A stretch of DNA of 64,000 bases from Euonymus europaeus (lineage: Eukaryota; Streptophyta; Magnoliopsida; Celastrales; Celastraceae). Shown here piece after piece: positions 47,775 to 58,477 of this stretch. The stretch spans positions 19,863,001 to 19,927,000 of the forward strand of contig OY756971.1 of assembly GCA_963580455.1 (NCBI GenBank). The letters run 5' to 3'. The number at the start of each line of letters is the position of its first letter. The first letter of the stretch is position 1. Made by a program: the position numbers and the translations under genes. The notes under the pieces were generated by a model. The model was not told where the DNA came from. It made no database searches and saw only the letters and a list, made by a program, of their open reading frames with translations.

Positions 47775-49990
47775 TCAAATGGCAGCTTCAATTTCATTCG
47801 AATTCACAGCTGCTCCATTCGGGACATCCTCTGATCGGAGCTGAGAAGAAACATCGTCGATTGCAGAGTTCAGTTGTGCAATCTTCTCAGCAAGCACTTT
47901 CCTTGTTTTCTGCAGATAAAAATGGACTCAGTTTGTAAGCACCAAATGGCTTCGCGATCCGCAAACAAAATTCATCACATAAAGGAAAAGTATATGGGAG
48001 TTCGGCTATAAAGAGAAGAGAAGATGCGATCATATATGAAGTTTGAGAGATTATGCTGCAACTCAAAACGTTAAAATCTGTCACATAAGTGAAACGAAGG
48101 CCTATAAAACCCTTTTTTTTGGTACCGTAAAACCACCGGCTCAGCGTGCCCTTCAGAAAGCTGGGTTGGATCAGAACCCAGGCTTGACTAATACAGCCCA
48201 CACCACGACGACAGGTGCTCAAGACCAGACGTGGGTCAGGAGAGCCTAAACTTGTGCGGGTAGAAATAAGGGCCCCACATCCCCTCACACCAGGGCCCAA
48301 GCCCACTTGTAAGATAAATCCCAACGAATTAAATCTCAGTTGGATGTTGAACGACTGACCTCAAGCACGCTGCACGAGCCTTAAGCTTGACAAGATAACC
48401 AACTAGGTTAATGCCAAGTTGTTAAAAATATCCAGATAAGTTCAGGTTTAAAAAGAAAATTCCATTGCCGGGACATGAAAACCTTCACGATGGAAAGACT
48501 GAAGTATAACAGATAGATTCATTAGTGAGAGCTTACTTCCAGAGCTTTTTCTTCGTCATAGATGAATTTAGGTAGTTTTCTCATCAGATCTTTACGGTCA
48601 GTTCCAGTGAGTGCCTTGCTGATCTGTAATGAGCAATGAAAATGGGAATTCACGTAATAGTAGTGAATCACCAATGAATAAAAGTAGTTTACGGTTAATG
48701 GCAGTACATTTTTGATTATTTAATACCTGAGGAGCATATACGCATCCAAGCGCACCGACTATGAGTCCTCCCAGGACAAAACCACCAACAAAGACACTTC
48801 CACTGCTTGGCCTTCCATCATCACTGTAAAAGGACAAGGGGCACAAAACTATAACAAATAACTTTTCACCTTTAAATGCAAGAACAACAAAATCCCATAC
48901 AGATAGAACTTTCTCTCCTTGCCCCCGCGAACACCTCAAACAAATCATCATCAAAACCATCATCAACATGTTGGTCAGACATACAACTACAAGATTGAAA
49001 TTTCAAATTTATGACAAGTTGATACCGATAACTCGCTCGAATTCTGAGTGCTCCTCTAGAGGTGGATAGTTGTGTTTTCCTGGGATGACTTGGGTAAAAT
49101 GACACGTTCGTGGTGCCAGCACTTCCAAGACTTCTTTCCAATGGCTTTAGAGGCAAGCCTGCAAAAAAATTCCAGAAAAACATAAAAGATTTAACAGTAT
49201 TCCACTACCAACAGTGCAAATGAACATAGTATATATATGATCAAAACATGTTTCCAAAGATAGTGGCTCTAGATTAAGTACCGACTACGCCTTTGGAAGT
49301 CAATACTGATTCTCGAAAGTCAAGGCCACAGGTGTAAGTTGAATAAAGAGCCTGCTTAGACACCATAATCTACAGAGGCCCAAGATCCTATCCTTAAGCA
49401 TGCCAGTTAATCATAAGAAACAATGTATCCAGGAAAGTTTTTTTGCATTTGATGTGTATGCAATTACCATTAACAGATTGTTTCTCATTCACTTTACGAC
49501 TTACTAAATCACATTCTACTTTCTACACCTCTTTAGATATCATTAATCTGGATCAAACATCCTACTCATAAACAATTATTCCGCAACAAAAATCCTCTTC
49601 TGTTCACTATGCTTTAGAAACTCCTTAAATTTTGTATAAGTCACAGAAATCCAAACCCTGATGAAAAAATGAACCCCCAAAACAGAAAACTTAAGATTAT
49701 GACACCCACCAAAATCTGATCCAGAAAACATTAAAAATAATTAGATCCCTGAAGAATGATCCCAATATCTGCTAAGTCTTACTCATTAAATTCAATTGCA
49801 AAGCAATAAACAAAAAGAAAATCACAATAAGATCCAACATAAATAGAATCAGAACATAGAAAATATATATAAAGAGTACGGGAATAAAATGAAACAGGAG
49901 CATCAGATCAAGAACGAAAGTCTGAGAAGAAGTACCAGATAAGTCTAGTGGGTTTCCCGTCAAAGCAAGTGCAGTAGAAATGGAACTCAT
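47775..49990 (-). CDS. Small plastid membrane protein of unknown function
   Basis: Five minus-strand exons: 49936-49990, 49026-49158, 48727-48823, 48537-48623, 47775-47909; 168 residues. Residues 1-~60 are rich in Ser, Thr, Arg and Lys with few acidic residues, like a chloroplast transit peptide ([19 protein letters not shown], then [14 protein letters not shown]). One glycine-rich membrane segment follows ([20 protein letters not shown], about 72-91), then a charged helical region ([40 protein letters not shown]) that may form a coiled coil. It resembles Arabidopsis At1g42960, reported in the chloroplast inner envelope, and At3g02900/At5g16660; that match is from memory. An upstream in-frame ATG at 50044 is possible, but the later one begins a better transit peptide. 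Intron 4 carries a candidate SINE. Confidence 0.82.
48112..48430 (-). mobile_element. Candidate tRNA-derived SINE in intron 4 of the plastid protein gene
   Basis: On the minus strand the head reads AACCTAGTTGGTTATCTTGT (A-box-like) and then GTCGTTCAACATCC (B-box-like) about 45 bases on. A GC-richer body follows, ending at ACGGTACC and a poly(A) run at about 48112-48119. The head, body and tail layout and ~310-base length fit a plant SINE. No target duplication was resolved. Confidence 0.5.
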
Positions 49991-51345
49991 TGCCTTACAG
50001 AGAGAGAGGAAATGAACCTTGGAGCTTGTGACTTGAGAGTGCAAATAAAATCAACGAACGAACGAACGAAGCAGATGTCTTCGATAATGCCCAAGTTTCC
50101 CAACGATTCTCTACACCGATGACCATGAAAATAATGAGGAGCTCTAGTCTCCTGTCTCTTGATATGTCCGCCCTATCGAACCTCATGTCATTTTCTCTGT
50201 TTCGAAAGTATGTTCGGATTAAGGGTTTATGAATGGAAATCGGCCCAATGGATCTTACAATGTCGGCTCGTGTCTGTCCACAACTCAAAAACAATTGGGT
50301 GGTGCTAGACATATATAATACTTCGTTCGTCTCATTTTAATAATTTTTTATTTTTTTTAAAAATGTTTTAAAATACATGTTTATTTTAATTAATAAAATT
50401 TATTTTTTTAATTTTTTTCTTCGTTTTATTCTTAACTTGAAAAGCTCAACAATTAACTCAATAACCATGCATATTATAAATAAGGATATAAAGGTCAAAT
50501 TGAAAGATAATAAAATATTTTCTTAAACTGTGTGAAAAAGTAAAGGGGACAATTAAAATTGAACTGAGAGAGTATCAAACTTCTCAAAATCTTCATATCC
50601 TATGTCGCAACACATACGACATTGGATGGTTTAAAATTTAAATTCATAGTCAATGTCTCCATTAAGACACATTTGAGATATTTTTTATTTAAATATTTAA
50701 CATATTCGAAAAAAATAGATGAGCGTTATTGTTATTGACACCCTCATTTTTTAGTCGGTAGTTCTAAACATACATAGAAAAAACATACATAATTATACAT
50801 AATTGATGTGGCATGCCACTTAAGCAAGTGACTAGATTTTTTCAAAAAAAAAGTGGCTAGATTTTTTTTTTTTTAAAATGAAAGCCTAAAAAATTTGAAA
50901 CAATATGTGATAGATCTCACGTTTTTCAAAAAAATTACATTTCAAAATTCAAAATATTTTGTATATATCTATTCCAATTCTCTCTCATCTCTTTCACTCT
51001 TTCTTTGTCACTCATTCTCTCTATCAGACACACACACACTCTCTCTCTCTCCCTCCCTCCCTCTACAAAGCAAGCCAACGTCGGAATCTGATACTCGTTT
51101 TGACAATAAAATGGTCAGATCTGATGCGCCTCGACTCAAGAACTCGAATAGTGGTGGCGTTGTACCACGGAGATGTCGCCGAAGTTGCTCAAATCGGCCA
51201 CTTTAATCTCGCGGCGATTTTTCAGCTATTTTAGAGGCTATAACAAGTGAGTGATATGAGTTTCGTTATTTGAAGCTTGAGACCACTTTTGGAGGTGGCA
51301 ACGACCGGAACGGTGGCTGAACGGCAGTACGTAACAATTGTAAAT

Positions 51346-51456
51346 GACAGTGTAATACGCCACTTTGATAATGCAATAGGGCATTATGATAGTGCAATAC
51401 GCCATTGTAATAGTGTAATACGACACAATCACGGTGTAATACGACACTGTGACAAT
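51346..51456 (+). repeat. 21-bp minisatellite, about five units
   Basis: Units start at 51346, 51367, 51388, 51409 and 51430; consensus is RAYAGTGYAATACGMCAYNRT. Read in frame they give the heptad DSVIRHF, DNAIGHY, DSAIRHC, NSVIRHN, HGVIRHC. The frame lacks any other gene feature. Confidence 0.75.
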
Positions 51457-51817
51457 GTTCTATCTAATTTTTTAGATTTCTTATCGATTTTCAATTTTTT
51501 GACTGAAAAATGGTTAGGTCAAGTATTTCTCAACTCAATGACTCCAATGGTGGTGACAGTACACAAAGATATTGTTGCAGTTGCTCTAATCTTCACTTTT
51601 TTCTTGCGATGGGTGCCATCTTTTTTCGATAGGTAGTTGATGGTGGTTGTCGTGTGGATTTGGTTGTTCAAAGCTTCTTTTTGAGATCTATTATCAATTA
51701 TCAATTTTTTGAGATCAGTCATGTTGTGATTAGTGTTTGGAGGACGAAGTTTTGTCCCCGATCAATGAAAGAGAGATTATGTAGCTAGCATATCAGCACT
51801 TGTGCTGTTTCACATTA

Positions 51818-52812
51818 TTCGACTTTGTAATTACATTTTTTTCGTTTTTATTACATTGCTTGTATGTTTTTATTACATTGTTCATGATGAACATTATAAT
51901 TGAATTATCATTTTAGATGTTTTCTTTTAATCTTTCACTTACAATTAAACAGTCATTTGATATGTTTTATTTTTATCTGTGAAATATATTTTGTTTCAAA
52001 TGATTTGCACAATTTATTTTTAGCATTGCAAAAATAATAGTTAAAAAACATAAAACAAGTGAGGAAACATCATAATGAAGAGAATGTAACACCAAAAAAT
52101 AACTTAATGAATACAATGTAATAAGACAAGACCATGCAAGACACTATGACACAAGATAAATATTGTGACTCGAAATCTGTTTCTGTTACTGGATGAAATA
52201 TGATGTTAGTTTACATTGTCTCATATTGTAATTACATTATTTTATTGTTGAATTACATGTTACATGTATCTTATTACATTGTCCAGTCCCTTAATTATAT
52301 TGTTCGACTGATACACTGTTTGACATTGTTCGACTTTATAATTACATTGTTTTCATTTTTATTACATTATTTTTACATTTTTATTACATTGTTCATTATG
52401 AACATTATAATTAAATGATCATTTTAGATGTTTTCTTTTAATAAGTCACTTACAATTAAACGACCATTTGATATGTTTTATCTTTATTTGTGAAATAAAT
52501 TGTAATTCAAATGATTTGTACAATTTATTATTAGCATTGCAAAAATAATAACTACAAAAGCATAAAACAAGTGAGGAAACATTACAATGAAGAGAAAGTA
52601 GCACAAAAAAAAAACTTAATGAATACAGTGTAATAAGACAAGGTCATACAAGACACTATGACACAAGATAAACATTGTAACTCAAAATTCTATTTTTGGT
52701 ACTGGATGAAATATAGTTTACATCGTCTTATATTGTAATTACATTGTTTTATTGTTGAATTACATTCTATATGTCTCTTATTACATTGTCAAATCCTTTA
52801 ATTACATTATTT
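51818..52812 (+). repeat. Tandem duplication of a ~500-bp AT-rich unit
   Basis: Copy 1 runs 51818-~52315 and copy 2 ~52327-52812. Shared blocks in order: ATTATCATTTTAGATGTTTT or equivalent, AACAAGTGAGGAAACAT, GACACTATGACACAAGATAA, ACTGGATGAAATAT, ATTTTATTGTTGAATTACAT. The copies differ by scattered substitutions and small indels, so the duplication is not recent. Confidence 0.8.
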
Positions 52813-53407
52813 TATCATCTTTTCGGAGAATGTCTATATCACTGAATGCGGTTCATAATATCTTACTGCCTCAAAATTACAAATTCTGGTCAGTTAAAAG
52901 CTTGGTCAAACGGAGTAAGAAGGGTGAATATTCAAAAATAATGTTTATTTTTGGAAAGTGAGAGAAATAGATGATACTGAGGAAAGAGAACCTGACACAT
53001 AAGAGAAAAAAAAATATTTATTTTTGGAAAGATGTGTAACAAATGGGCGGGAAAAACAACAAATGAGGAGAGAGAAGCGGGTAAACTTTTTTATTATCTC
53101 TTATTATTTTATTTCAATTAATCTAGTTGGCATGCTTACATGGCATGACAGATAGATTATGTCAAATTATGTATACAACTTTATGTATGTTTGAAGTTTT
53201 CCTTTTTTAGTAGTCAAAGACTCTGTCAAGTCTGCATTAAAAATCCAAACTTTCTAATTAACCCAGAAAATCTTCAAGTGATTAGACGGTTGTTTTGGCA
53301 CTAAACGTGGTAACTAGAGATATGTAATATAATTGCATTGAAATTCCCTTCAATGTTTTGTCCCAACAATAAACCACACACAGACTCTCTCTCTCTCCAT
53401 GCATCTT

Positions 53408-53414
53408 TATAAAA
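53408..53414 (+). promoter_or_regulatory. Possible TATA box of the MLO gene
   Basis: TATAAAA lies 266 bases upstream of the MLO ATG and just after a CT-rich run. The spacing allows a ~230-base leader. Motif match only. Confidence 0.35.
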
Positions 53415-53673
53415 CAGATGCCGAATTTTGATGGATATGTGTAGTATCCGTCTTGGCCGGCTTTAATTTTATATTAACTCGTAAGGAAGAATCTTAGCAG
53501 GATCGCCAAAACCAATTATTGCTGTCCAATGCAAGATAGTCACCCATTAAAAGACGACTTTGTAGCATTTGATAGACTCCAAGACGCGGCATTTCCAAGC
53601 TTTTTGAATGAATTGACAGTGTCACCTTTTTTTTACTGAGAAAAAGGAGGAGTGAAACTCTGATTTGATTCCC

Positions 53674-56616
53674 ATGGCAGGTGGTGCTGCAGGAGAGAGG
53701 TCTTTGCAGGAAACTCCAACCTGGGCAGTGGCTGTTGTCTGTGCTGTGTTTGTGATATTGTCTATTGGGATTGAACATGGCATTCATTCTCTTGGAAAGG
53801 TCAGTGTATGTATATATGGCTTGAGATTATGTGATTCTCCATACATGATCCATGAATGACCTTTTATTTTTTATTTTTTGGGTGAATGCCCCAGTGGTTT
53901 CAGAAGCGGCAGAAGAAGGCCATGATTGAAGCCTTGGAGAAGATCAAAGCTGGTAACTGCTAGACATTCATGAAGGCTTCTCTTTGATGGTTATGACTTT
54001 GAGTTAAAATGCTAATGCACCCATAATTCAATTGATAAATTATGGTTGATTTGCAGAGTTAATGTTATTAGGGTTCATATCGCTGCTACTTACTGTTGGT
54101 ACAAGATTTATAGCTAAGATATGCATCCCAAAAGACCTCGGAAACACCATGCTTCCATGCAATGCAGAGAAAGCATATGATGAAAATGTTGGAGACGGAG
54201 GAGGTGATGACAGGAGAAAGTTACTTTCAGTTGCTGAGAATGTAATACGGCACAGGGTTTTGGCTGCTGCTGGAGGTGGAGATGATTACTGTTCTAATAA
54301 GGTAGTACTAATTAACGAAGCCAGCGTCCTTTTAGAGGAAACTTTTAGCATTCTAAACTCATACTGAATCGATGTTTTTGTTTCGATTGTAGAACAAAGT
54401 ACCATTGATTTCACAATCAGGGGTGCACCAACTACATATCTTTATATTTGTCCTTGCTGTCTTCCATGTTCTTTATAGCGTCCTCACCATTGCATTGGCT
54501 AAAGCCAAGGTAAGTTTACTGATTGACTCAAATCTTTGACCCCAATTTTGGATAGGCCTAATGAGCTGCTTCTGAATGTTTGATCAGATGAAGAAATGGC
54601 AGGCTTGGGAATCAGAAACATCGTCCATAGAGTATCAATTCACAAACGGTAATCCTATTTTCTCTTATATTTTTTTCATTAAGGTTAATGATATGATATG
54701 CCAGTGAATTTTGATCTGATGAGCCCTATATCGCTCTTTCTTCAGATCCTGCACGGTTTAGGTTGGCCCATCAAACTTCCTTTGTGAGACGTCACTCTGG
54801 AATATCCAAAATTCCTGGAATTAGGTGGATTGTAAGTTTTTCTACTGAAACAAAGTCTTAACTTACATAACTGGATAGGCCATAACATTGCTCAAGCTCA
54901 ACTGCCAATGGTCTTGTCTTGAATCTTGGCAGGTGGCATTTTTTAGACAATTTTTTGGATCAATATCAAAGGTGGATTATATAACGATGAGACATGGATT
55001 TATTAATGTAAGTGTGGTTCTCCATCCACATTTTAGGCTTTTTGTATTGCTTGGTTTTGGCTCACTTTTGACTTCTTACCTGACTAACTTCATGAACTTT
55101 ACAGGCACATTTGGCTCCAAATTCCAAATTTGACTTCCATAAGTATATTAAAAGATCTATGGAAGACGATTTTAAGGTGGTCGTTGGCATTAGGTCTCTC
55201 TTTCTCTCAATCTCTCTACTAATTTATTTTGTATTGCTTGGTTGAGCTAATTTGCACAGACCATTAGCCAGTATCAGCATGACAATCTCATTAGCAGGGT
55301 TTTTTTTTCCCAGCTTTCCGTTATGGGCATGTGCAGTGATCTTTTTGCTGCTAAATGTCTACAGTAAGCTTCTCGGGCTCTCGTTCTGTAATGTTTGCCT
55401 AATTAAACACATTAATCATTGTAAGTCATAATCTTGACATACATTTTTTTTCTTCATTTGATTCAATAATGTGCAGATTGGTACACACTTAGCTGGATAA
55501 CAGTAGTGCCCCTAGTTGTAAGTCAATGCATATGAACTACAATATGTAAGATGTGATGAATTTAATCCTAACTCTTCAGTTCTCTGATCTTATTTTCCAA
55601 AATTTTGCATATACAGATACTTCTTTCAGTTGATACGAAGCTTGAATTGATAATCATGGAGATGGCTCATGAAATCCAAGATCGAAGTACTGTGGTTAGA
55701 GGAGCTCCAGTGGTGGAGCCAAGCAATAAATACTTCTGGTTCAGTCGTCCCGAATGGATTCTCTTCTTGATACAGTACACATTGTTTGAGGTAAGCATCT
55801 GAAGCTCCTTGTAATATTAGTACAGTTGACTTAACCATTATTTAGACAATCGTTGCTATGTTACTGTCGATTATTGTTGATGTTTTTCTTGTTGTTGATT
55901 TGATGCTGACACAGAATGCTTTTCAAATGGCATATTTCTTGTGGACATGGGTGAGTCCTACAAACTCTGCATGATTCTCTTTTCCTTGATTCATTTTCAA
56001 TACTAAATAGTCTGTTTGTGATACTGATATGCTATATATATGCAGTATGAGTTTGGCATCAAATCCTGTTTCCATGAAAATCTGGGTTTGATGCTGGGAA
56101 GGGTTTTGCTTGGTGTGGCACTTCAAATCCTCTGCAGCTACATCACTTTTCCTCTCTATGCCTTGGTAACACAGGTAATTAACTACCACCCAAAACACCA
56201 ACTAGCCAGTTTTAATTCAAGTGACTGTGATCCACATTATATTATAGATGGGAAGTCACATGAAGCAAGCAATCTTTGAGGAACAAACAACAAAGGCTCT
56301 CATGAAATGGAGGAAAGCCGCAAAGGAGAAGAGGAAGCTGAGAAATGGAGCAGTAGCTGATGGTTCTGTTTCTAGCTTCATGAGTGGAGAAACCACACCT
56401 TCCAGGAGCACTTCACCAGCACATCTTCTTCACAATTACCAATACAAGTCCCATCAAGCAGACATCGAAAGCTTCGGCAATTCGCCGACATCTTATCAAT
56501 CAGACACGGAGCTTGAAGGCTCAAGTCATCAGGGCAAAACATCTATCAGACAAGAGCATCAACAAGGACGCGGGGAATCACATAATCTGGATGATTTCTC
56601 TTTTACCAAGCCTTGA
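53674..56616 (+). CDS. MLO-family seven-transmembrane protein, barley-Mlo (clade IV)-like
   Basis: Fourteen exons: 53674-53799, 53895-53952, 54057-54301, 54393-54509, 54588-54648, 54746-54831, 54933-55007, 55105-55193, 55314-55363, 55477-55517, 55617-55790, 55915-55950, 56046-56174, 56248-56616; 551 residues. MLO proteins are plasma-membrane proteins with seven helices and a cytosolic calmodulin-binding tail; some act as powdery mildew susceptibility factors. Seen here: [128 protein letters not shown] and a [15 protein letters not shown] calmodulin-binding-like segment. The tail has SPAHLLHNY and ends DDFSFTKP, the D/E-F-S/T-F motif of mildew-related MLOs. The central loops look closer to barley Mlo than to Arabidopsis MLO2/6/12. 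Exon 9 uses the CCCAG acceptor at 55313, which restores phase. The gene appears intact. Confidence 0.94.
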
Positions 56617-58477
56617 AGAAGAGTGCCTACACTTTGTTGATCATAGTTTTGGTATTGTATAGACAGCCATAATTTTTTTTAAAATTTATCGGATCATATG
56701 AAAGCAGTAATACTGATTAGTTGCAGAGTATAATGATACAGTGTAATAACACAAGACCAAGACTAAAAACAGGTAAGAATGCTGCAGTCATTTGTATATG
56801 ATGTGAGTTGGGACTTGATCAACTAGTGGGTGATGGGCTAATTGATAGTGAAAGATCCTGAAAGTTCATTCATGGGAGGCACACACTCGAACGAAATTAA
56901 GAATTTATAGAAGGAAGTCGACAGTTGCCGGGGTTTGAACTAAATTGACACTTTGACAACAACATATGTGAATGGTGGACTTGTATTTTTGTGTTGACCT
57001 TAATTCATTGGATTTTTATTGATTTGGTCACTGAGGCATTGGGGCCTTAAAAAGAAATTATTGGTGGCCTTATGCGTTTGTTTTATTAACTAAATCAGTT
57101 GCTCAATAATAATTGATGATATGAATTATTAATTTTAAATTTTCATTGGGAGTCAGAGTGATAACACATTACATTCGTCTATGCTAGTTAGAGAATCTTT
57201 TTGGGGCCAAATTATATGGATTAGGACGATATTATGCACATAGGTTGACCCGAGTTTAAATCCATATCAAATATTCAAAACAATGTTATAAAAATCGTGT
57301 CAGACGTTGATCTGAGCAAGGTATCAATATAATAATAATGCAAAAAATAAATACCTTAATAATATGATAAAATCATTCATAAAAAATCTAAGACATTTGA
57401 AATCAAGTTCATATTGTATATCTAATACATAATAAATTAACAATACATTCTGAATATAATAAGGTTTTCATCATGAGTTAACAATATATAACAAAGAATT
57501 CAATCGATCAGTAGCTAAATTACAGTTCAAATTATAAAAGAAACATATTTTTTTTTATTTATATGATATCTTTTGTTGGGTAAAAAAAAAAAGTAGTGAG
57601 CTGATGTCCCAAATAGTAATACACCATTTTAATTATTTGACCACAAAAGGATTTTGTCTTATATGGTTGTTTCTTGATTTTGACCGTTCAACAAAATGTC
57701 AATTTCATTATTATCCCTATAAGGAAATAAAAAAAAAACTAAAAGTACCACTATTTAGTCTCCGTTTGTTTCAGAGTATAAGTTAGCTTATACTCTGTCT
57801 CTATATTCTCAGACACTCTCAGCTTTTACGTTTTACGAGAGTTTATACTCTATCAACATACTCTGATCCAAACTCTGATCCAAACGGACCCTTAAAATAA
57901 AGTAGGCAATCAAAAACAATGCAACAATTCCCACAAAAGTGTGATTTATCATTAGTGCAAAGCATAAACAACAAGATTCAAGAATCAAGACTTACCAAAC
58001 AAAGATCTCTTTCGCAAATGAAAAGTATTAAACCAGAGTTTCAAATATTATGTGATTTTTTGGGGACGTTCAACGAAAAAGGAAAAGATTAAGCTTTCAA
58101 TCCGGCGCAAACAGTGTTAAAATAACACAGAAGAATCATTGGTCTTAAGTCTAACCACAGTTTTTATTTTTCTTTTATTTTTTATAAATTTTCTTCAACT
58201 TCTGCATTTCTTCTTCTTCTCGCCTGACTCCCGGAGCCGCTTTTTGATCCATGGAACTCGAACTCAACGAGTCCTTAAACTGAAAACGGAGTTTATGTTG
58301 AGTATAAAGAAGTGATTTAGTTATCTGGGTCGACGTTGGACCTGGTTTTCCCGGTGAACGTAGGACAGGCGTTGACACGAGATGGTGTTCTGATTTTTGG
58401 GGTTTTGCCGGCAATGGTTATGTTTTTCAGGGAGCAGGTGGTTTTAATTCATTAGTTTGGATTAAGTTTGCTCGAGT
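56617..58477. other. Intergenic spacer between MLO and the S-acyltransferase gene
   Basis: MLO 3' UTR, AT-rich spacer and, from roughly 58080, the likely leader of the S-acyltransferase gene. A small MITE lies at 57758-57892. The 79-codon minus frame at 58175-58414 lacks an ATG at its 5' end and is not considered a gene. Confidence 0.5.
57758..57892. mobile_element. Candidate small MITE
   Basis: Left end GTCTCCGTTTGTTTCAGAGT and right end CTCTGATCCAAACGGACCC form imperfect terminal inverted repeats around ~95 bases, with an internal repeat of ACTCTGATCCAAA. No clear target duplication. Confidence 0.45.

Larger units (their letters stand above)
50045..53400. other. Repeat-rich intergenic region before the MLO gene
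   Basis: Holds an AC/CT microsatellite at 51028-51063, a 21-bp minisatellite, a ~500-bp tandem duplication, and at 52820-52960 a short frame (SLNAVHNILLPQNYKFWSVK) faintly like a Copia gag. No intact gene was found. Confidence 0.5.

Noticed and set aside
52821..52961. Copia gag fragment
   Set aside because: LPQNYKFWSVK resembles the gag NYxxW motif, but the match is too short to annotate.
53665..53673. Start of MLO three codons upstream
   Set aside because: The upstream codon is TTG. ATG 53674 gives MAGG...[10 protein letters not shown], which matches the family start.
58175..58414. Small basic protein on the minus strand
   Set aside because: It has no initiating ATG at its 5' end and lies in the likely leader of the S-acyltransferase gene.
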